Assembly: GCF_000829515.1 (NCBI RefSeq)
Contig: NZ_JXRR01000014.1
Coordinates: 1 to 64,000, forward strand
DNA from: Jeotgalibacillus campisalis
GTDB lineage: Bacteria > Bacillota > Bacilli > Bacillales > Jeotgalibacillaceae
Direction: 5' to 3'
Length of the DNA: 64,000 nt
Below are positions 59,623-64,000 of this stretch, in pieces. The notes beneath the pieces were generated by a model. That model was not told the DNA's origin. It saw nothing but the letters and a program-made list of their open reading frames with translations, and searched no databases. A program made the translations under genes and the position numbers. Each line of letters begins with the position of its first letter. Positions within the stretch are counted from its first letter, which is position 1.

Positions 59623-59638
59623 AATTAATCCTAAGCAA

Positions 59639-59695
59639 TAAAAAAGGAACCCTTTTGCGAATGAGACACACATTCGTGAAAGGGTTCCTAATTTG
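59639..59695. terminator. Terminator after yitT
   Basis: AAAGGAACCCTTTTGCGAATG pairs with CATTCGTGAAAGGGTTCCT with one internal mismatch, loop of about seven bases, T-rich tail. Confidence 0.88.
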
Positions 59696-59771
59696 ATTTG
59701 ATAGAAACGATCTTATGCTGATCCATTTTTCTAGATGCTATTAAAAAGCGATTTATAAGCGCTATTATGGA

Positions 59772-60581
59772 TTATGCCAGATTCAGCTTTTGCTGTAAAA
59801 ATAAAGCGATGCCGTCATTATTGTTAGAGGCAGTCATTTCATTTGCGATGTTTTGAACGGAGTTAATGCCATTTTCCATCGCAACTCCGGTGCCTGCGTA
59901 TTCAAGCATCTCTAAATCATTGTCCTCATCTCCAAAAGCAATAATTCTACTTTTAGGAATCTGCAGTGAATCAGACACTTTTTTTATTCCTACTGCTTTA
60001 TTCAAGCCTTTTTTAACGATTTCTATCACATGCCATGGAGCTCCCCATCTGCGGTGATCGATCACTTCCGCATGAACATGACTTAAATGGCTGCGAATGT
60101 CCTGAACATGCTTTTCATCAGCATGAATCAGAAGGCTTGTAGGGCTGTCTGGAAGATAGGTCCTAAGGTCACCGGTTTGTATAGAGGGATTGCCGAACCC
60201 AAAAATATCAAGCAGTTTTTCATCATGATAATGCAGATAAACATCATCCAGAATTTCTGCAATAATATTGTGGTAGTTGAAATCCTGACAGGCTTCCACA
60301 ATCTCTTTTACGACATTTAAATCCATTGGATCGTGATGAAAACCCCATTCTTCATTTAATGGATGGTGAACAAATGCGCCATTAAAATTTACGATAGGAG
60401 AAGTCAGTTCAAGTTCTTTGTAGTAGGATTCGCTTGCTCTATAAGGCCGGCCTGTAGCAATCATAATTTCATGGCCCTGTTCTTTTGCTTTGAATAAAGT
60501 TCTTTTTGTTTTTTCAGATATCGTCTTGTCATCTGTAAGCAATGTTCCGTCAAGGTCTAAAACGATCAGGTGTTTTTCCAT
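59772..60581 (-). CDS. yitU: Cof-type HAD phosphatase YitU
   Basis: A 269-residue HAD-superfamily phosphatase with motif I VLDLDGTLLTDD (nucleophile Asp near residue 9), motif II MIATGRPY, the Lys of motif III near NKAVGIKKV and motif IV AFGDEDNDLEML. The C2B-type cap lies between. Bacillus YitU is among the HAD enzymes reported to dephosphorylate a riboflavin precursor; specificity here is inferred from orthology. It is divergent from yitV. Confidence 0.88.
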   Translation of the reverse strand: MEKHLIVLDLDGTLLTDDKTISEKTKRTLFKAKEQGHEIMIATGRPYRASESYYKELELTSPIVNFNGAFVHHPLNEEWGFHHDPMDLNVVKEIVEACQDFNYHNIIAEILDDVYLHYHDEKLLDIFGFGNPSIQTGDLRTYLPDSPTSLLIHADEKHVQDIRSHLSHVHAEVIDHRRWGAPWHVIEIVKKGLNKAVGIKKVSDSLQIPKSRIIAFGDEDNDLEMLEYAGTGVAMENGINSVQNIANEMTASNNNDGIALFLQQKLNLA

Positions 60582-60764
60582 TTCGGTCGTGCTCCTTTAA
60601 CAACATAGTGATTAGTGATTAATCTATAGCTTGCCCAAAATAGTGTATCACTTATTGAAAGGATTTCGAATGAGAAAATCCGATTGGGCAAAATACATGT
60701 CATATAATGGCTGTCATGATAGGATAAAATGAGTACATTGAAACAGTGGGAGGAACAATTTTAT

Positions 60765-61532
60765 ATGATTTTAATACAAAAAGACATGGTGAATGACATT
60801 CCCTTATTGCATGTAGCTAAGCAGACGGAATTGTCTTCTCCGCTGCCGACCATTATCTTTATACATGGATTTACAAGCGCGAAAGAGCATAATCTGCACT
60901 TTGCTTACTTACTCGCAGAAAAAGGCTACCGGGTTTTGCTGCCCGATGTATCATTGCATGGTGAACGTCAGGAGGGACTTGATGATATGGTGTTAAGTAC
61001 CCGTTTTTGGCATATGGTGATCCAAACAATAGATGAGCTTCAGGTTTTAAAGGATTATTACACAGATAAAGGTCTTGTCTCTGATGGGCGGATCGGACTT
61101 GCAGGCTCTTCAATGGGCGGCATCATTACACTTGGCGCATTAACACAATATGATTGGGTCAAAACGGCTGTAAGTCTCATGGGTTCACCAACGTATGTTG
61201 GTTTTGCTAAAGCCCAATTAAATCAATTTAAAAGAAATGGCTTAACGCTGCCTATGACAGATGAAGAAATTGAAGAGCAGTTGAGTGTGCTGACCAGTTA
61301 TGATTTGAGTCTTAATCCTGAGAAAGTAAACAGGCGTCCTTTACTGTTCTGGCATGGTAAACAGGACACAGTCGTCCCTTTTGAACCTACGTATGCATTT
61401 TTTAAAACGATTTATCCATCTTATAAAGATAATCCTGATGATCTTCGATTTATATCGGAGGAACAAGCAGGGCATAAGGTTTCGCGAAAGGCATTGCTTG
61501 AAACTACAAAATGGTTTCAACGCCGCCTTTAA
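60765..61532 (+). CDS. yitV: Alpha/beta hydrolase YitV
   Basis: A 255-residue serine hydrolase with the nucleophile elbow GLAGSSMGGIITLG near residues 117-130, the oxyanion-side IFIHGFTSAKEHNLH near 30-44, and a C-terminal Asp/His pair (HGKQDTVVP, EEQAGHKVS). GGGAGG lies eleven bases before the ATG at 60765; the frame's ATG at 60729 lies upstream of that site. Substrate unknown, probably an ester. Close to Bacillus YitV over its whole length. Confidence 0.88.
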   Translation: MILIQKDMVNDIPLLHVAKQTELSSPLPTIIFIHGFTSAKEHNLHFAYLLAEKGYRVLLPDVSLHGERQEGLDDMVLSTRFWHMVIQTIDELQVLKDYYTDKGLVSDGRIGLAGSSMGGIITLGALTQYDWVKTAVSLMGSPTYVGFAKAQLNQFKRNGLTLPMTDEEIEEQLSVLTSYDLSLNPEKVNRRPLLFWHGKQDTVVPFEPTYAFFKTIYPSYKDNPDDLRFISEEQAGHKVSRKALLETTKWFQRRL

Positions 61533-61605
61533 ACGAAATATTTTCACTAAGTGAAAGAGTCTGCTATGATAAGAGTAGATCATAAACGCATGAGGAGTGA
61601 GAGAT

Positions 61606-61914
61606 ATGGATCAAGATCTTAAAGACAGCGTGATGGGTGCTTTGGAAGAAGTCATTGACCCGGAGCTTGGCATTGATATTGTAAACCTTGGTTTAGTATA
61701 TGATGTTATGCAGGAAGAAGAGGGGAAGACGGAAGTTAAAATGACACTTACTTCTATGGGTTGTCCGTTGGCACCTGTCATTGTTGATCAGGTTAAAGCT
61801 GCGCTGGCTGACATACCCGAAGTTGGGGAAGTCGATGTCAACATCGTCTGGACTCCTGCATGGAGCAAAGACAATATGTCACGTTATGCGAAGATTGCAT
61901 TAGGCATTACGTGA
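61606..61914 (+). CDS. yitW: DUF59/MIP18-family Fe-S assembly protein YitW
   Basis: A 102-residue protein of the MIP18/SufT-related family linked to iron-sulfur maturation. The signature DPELGIDIVNLGLVYDV is near residues 19-35, and TSMGCPLAP carries the conserved Cys. The ATG at 61606 follows AGGAG by about ten bases; a GTG nine bases earlier is in frame but too close to the site. A strong terminator follows. Confidence 0.9.
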   Translation: MDQDLKDSVMGALEEVIDPELGIDIVNLGLVYDVMQEEEGKTEVKMTLTSMGCPLAPVIVDQVKAALADIPEVGEVDVNIVWTPAWSKDNMSRYAKIALGIT

Positions 61915-61926
61915 TGCAGTCAATAT

Positions 61927-61960
61927 AAAGGAGGATGCGCGTTGTGCGCATCCTCCTTTT
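61927..61960. terminator. Bidirectional terminator between yitW and uppP
   Basis: AAAGGAGGATGCGC, a short loop and its complement followed by TTTT; A and T flanks on both sides. Confidence 0.92.
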
Positions 61961-61964
61961 GTTA

Positions 61965-62801
61965 TTACTGCAGGAAAAGGACAAGAAAAATAATGGGTCC
62001 AACCACTATGCAGTACACGGCAAAATAAATCAGGTTTCCTTTAGCCATAATATTCATAAACCATTTTAAAGAAAAATACGAAGCGACAAGCGAACCTGCA
62101 AATGCAAGCAGATAAGGGATCCATAGATCAGCAAATGCGTCATTGCTTAAAAGGTCAGAAACACTTAAAATCATACCGCCTAGACTGACAGGGATAAAGA
62201 GTAAAAAGGAATAGCGTAATGCTGTTTCCTGATGAATCCCCCTTGCCATTGCAGCGACGATTGTCGCACCGCTGCGGCTTATACCAGGGATTAACGCAAC
62301 GGCTTGTGCAAGACCGATGATGATCGCATCTTTTACTGTCATGCCGCCTTCTCCGCGGTTTCCGCGAAGGTTGCGGATCATAAACAGCGCAATACCTGTA
62401 ATCATCAGTGTTCCTGCTACAATCGACACACTTGCTTCTGCAATATAATCACCAAGCAAAACTCCGATAACACCTGCTGGGATCGTCCCGATAAGCAGAT
62501 AGATGATAAAATCAAACTCTTTTTTATCTGCAGGATCCTTCGTTTTTATGTAGCCTAGTCCTCTTACTGTCAATCGCATGATATCTTCTTTATAAATCAG
62601 CAGTACGGCTATAAGAGAAGCTGAATTAACCAGCAGTTCAAACGTAAATGCTCCGCCTTCTCCACCCTCTAATTCAACACCTAAAAAATGCTGAGCAAGC
62701 AGTAAGTGTCCGCTTGATGATATAGGAATGGGCTCAGTGAACCCTTGAAATAACCCTAAAAATAAATATTTTAATAGTACATAAACCTGTTCTAATTCCA
62801 T
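61965..62801 (-). CDS. uppP: Undecaprenyl-diphosphatase, UppP/BacA family
   Basis: A 278-residue membrane phosphatase that recycles undecaprenyl diphosphate to the monophosphate for cell-wall synthesis; overproduction gives bacitracin resistance. Seven to eight helices. The first active-site motif reads [18 protein letters not shown] near residues 16-33, where the usual form is TEFLPISSTGH; the second, [13 protein letters not shown], is standard. GGAGG lies seven bases before the ATG at 62801; the ATG at 62813 precedes the site. Confidence 0.88.
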   Translation of the reverse strand: MELEQVYVLLKYLFLGLFQGFTEPIPISSSGHLLLAQHFLGVELEGGEGGAFTFELLVNSASLIAVLLIYKEDIMRLTVRGLGYIKTKDPADKKEFDFIIYLLIGTIPAGVIGVLLGDYIAEASVSIVAGTLMITGIALFMIRNLRGNRGEGGMTVKDAIIIGLAQAVALIPGISRSGATIVAAMARGIHQETALRYSFLLFIPVSLGGMILSVSDLLSNDAFADLWIPYLLAFAGSLVASYFSLKWFMNIMAKGNLIYFAVYCIVVGPIIFLVLFLQ

Positions 62802-62922
62802 AATGACCTCCATTTAAGTTCGTTCCTGAAAAACACTCTTGTTCATTTAACCATCTAAACAAATCCAAGTAAAGGCAATTTTCTTTACAATTTTATGAAT
62901 AGAGTGATACGATACAATCAAA

Positions 62923-62939
62923 GGTCAATAAAGGTCAAA
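62923..62939 (+). promoter_or_regulatory. CtsR operator of clpB
   Basis: GGTCAATAAAGGTCAAA is a heptad repeat fitting the CtsR box (A/G)GTCAAA-NAN-(A/G)GTCAAA with one mismatch. It lies 11 bases before the clpB start, downstream of a possible TACAAT -10 (62913-62918). Confidence 0.88.
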
Positions 62940-62950
62940 GAGGTGAAAAG

Positions 62951-64000
62951 ATGAAAAGTGAAAAACTAACGTTCAAAGTTCAGGATGCCCTTGTTCAGGC
63001 AAAAGAAAAAGCAATACAATTCCGCCACTCTACTATAGAAGTGGAACATATCCTCTTATCTATGCTGTCGGATTCTGATGGGCTTTTAGCACCTGTTTTT
63101 TTAAAAGCAGGCGCCTCACCTGAAAACTTATTAAAGCGAATAAATGAAAAAGTGCTTTCGTTTCCAACCGTAAACGGTGACATTAACCAACTGGGCAAGC
63201 ACTTATCGAATGAAGTCATCACCTGGTTCAACAAAGCTGAAGAAGAGCAGTTATCTTTTAACGATGACTTTATAGCAGTAGAGCATCTTATTCTTTCTTT
63301 AATGAAACTTAGCTCTAATTCAACCGTAATCTTTTTATCAGCTCAAAACATAACGTACGAAATTGTAAAAGAAGCAATAGTTGCCATTAGAGGAGGAAGA
63401 AGAGTGACATCTCAAAATCCTGAAACAACATATCAGGCACTATCAAAATACGGAAGAGATCTTGTAGAAGAAGTCCGTAAAGGAAAAATGGATCCCGTGA
63501 TTGGCCGGGATGCTGAAATACGTCATGTGATCCGGATTTTATCACGCAAAACGAAAAATAACCCTGTGCTTATAGGTGAACCAGGTGTTGGGAAAACCGC
63601 AATTGTAGAAGGTTTGGCTCAACGAATCGTTCGAAAGGATGTACCAGAGGGGCTGAAGGATAAAACCGTATTTGAGCTTGATATGAGTGCCCTGGTAGCA
63701 GGAGCTAAATTCAGGGGAGAATTTGAAGAGAGGCTAAAAGCTGTTTTAGCCGAAGTTAAAAATAGTGAGGGAAGAATTCTTTTATTTATCGATGAACTTC
63801 ACACCATCGTTGGAGCTGGAAAAACAGAAGGGGCAATGGATGCCGGGAATATGCTGAAGCCCATGCTTGCAAGAGGAGAGATTCATTGCATTGGGGCAAC
63901 AACATTAAATGAACACCGCCAATACATTGAAAAAGACCCTGCTCTTGAACGGCGTTTTCAGCAAGTGCTGGTACAGGAGCCGAACGAAGAAGATTCCATT
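62951..64000 (+). CDS. clpB: ATP-dependent chaperone ClpB (5' part, runs off window)
   Basis: The first 350 codons of an AAA+ disaggregase gene. The N-terminal Clp repeat domain covers about residues 1-145. After a short linker the first AAA+ module starts with [21 protein letters not shown], Walker A GEPGVGKT at 209-216, and Walker [11 protein letters not shown] near 276-285, with the pore-side [22 protein letters not shown] lies four bases before the ATG. The reading frame is open to the window end. ClpB rather than ClpC is favoured by [31 protein letters not shown]. The middle coiled-coil domain that would settle this lies outside. A CtsR box predicts heat induction. Confidence 0.88.
   Translation, partial: MKSEKLTFKVQDALVQAKEKAIQFRHSTIEVEHILLSMLSDSDGLLAPVFLKAGASPENLLKRINEKVLSFPTVNGDINQLGKHLSNEVITWFNKAEEEQLSFNDDFIAVEHLILSLMKLSSNSTVIFLSAQNITYEIVKEAIVAIRGGRRVTSQNPETTYQALSKYGRDLVEEVRKGKMDPVIGRDAEIRHVIRILSRKTKNNPVLIGEPGVGKTAIVEGLAQRIVRKDVPEGLKDKTVFELDMSALVAGAKFRGEFEERLKAVLAEVKNSEGRILLFIDELHTIVGAGKTEGAMDAGNMLKPMLARGEIHCIGATTLNEHRQYIEKDPALERRFQQVLVQEPNEEDSI

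Overview
The window reads as ordinary chromosome of a spore-forming member of the Bacillales (Bacillaceae in the broad sense), moderately A+T-rich, with strong AGGAGG-type ribosome binding sites. Evidence: a complete gerP spore-coat operon, ComK, Hpr/ScoC, AddAB, coproporphyrin-type haem genes (hemEHY), and operators matching Bacillus regulators (TRAP, FadR, TnrA/GlnR, CcpA/LacI type, CtsR). Gene order follows, with gaps and insertions, the Bacillus subtilis segment hpr-yhaH-trpP-hit-ecsAB-yhaA, hmoB/hemEHY, yhfH-yhfI-lplJ-lcfB, comK, yhjD-yhjE-sip, addBA, gerP, yisK-yisL and yitSTUVW. I cannot name the species. No rRNA, tRNA, CRISPR, prophage or transposase gene was seen.

Layout. 1-170: copies of a structured dispersed repeat. 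0.4-6.4 kb: hpr, yhaH, an overlooked 59-aa membrane protein, trpP with a very clear TRAP site over its ribosome binding site, hit, ecsAB (no ecsC) and an M20 amidohydrolase. 6.7-11 kb: haem monooxygenase HmoB divergent from hemE-hemH-hemY. 11-18.6 kb: acetate-type transporter, yhfH, yhfI, lplJ, FadR-controlled lcfB, a UbiB-family kinase and an enoyl-CoA hydratase, followed by a 224-bp element with inverted-repeat ends. 19-23.8 kb: azlCD, a YihY-type membrane protein, a DCC-family protein, an IDEAL protein beside comK, and yhjD. 24-35.4 kb: S9 peptidase, TVP38-family protein, signal peptidase, another copy of the dispersed repeat, an acetyltransferase, addBA. 35.6-37.4 kb: gerPA-F, including gerPD. 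37.5-44.3 kb: DUF418 protein, yisK, yisL and a three-gene carotenoid operon (two CrtN-type desaturases plus a CrtM-type synthase). 44.4-47.7 kb: glnK-amtB with two TnrA/GlnR boxes, then a MATE transporter. 47.8-56.2 kb: a maltodextrin locus with an intracellular neopullulanase-type enzyme divergent from a binding protein, two permeases, a probably membrane-anchored alpha-amylase and a LacI-type regulator. 56.4-64 kb: CoA-disulfide-reductase-type flavoprotein, yitS-yitW, an UppP-type phosphatase, and the 5' part of clpB behind a CtsR box.

Functional themes. The maltodextrin locus is a full path from extracellular starch cleavage, through lipoprotein capture and ABC import, to cytosolic hydrolysis; only the ATPase subunit is absent. 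The carotenoid operon has both steps needed for a C30 polyene but no visible oxidase, glycosyltransferase or acyltransferase. Most of the window is conserved backbone. The unusual material is regulatory DNA, dispersed repeats and small unlisted genes; I found no convincing new defence or mobile system.
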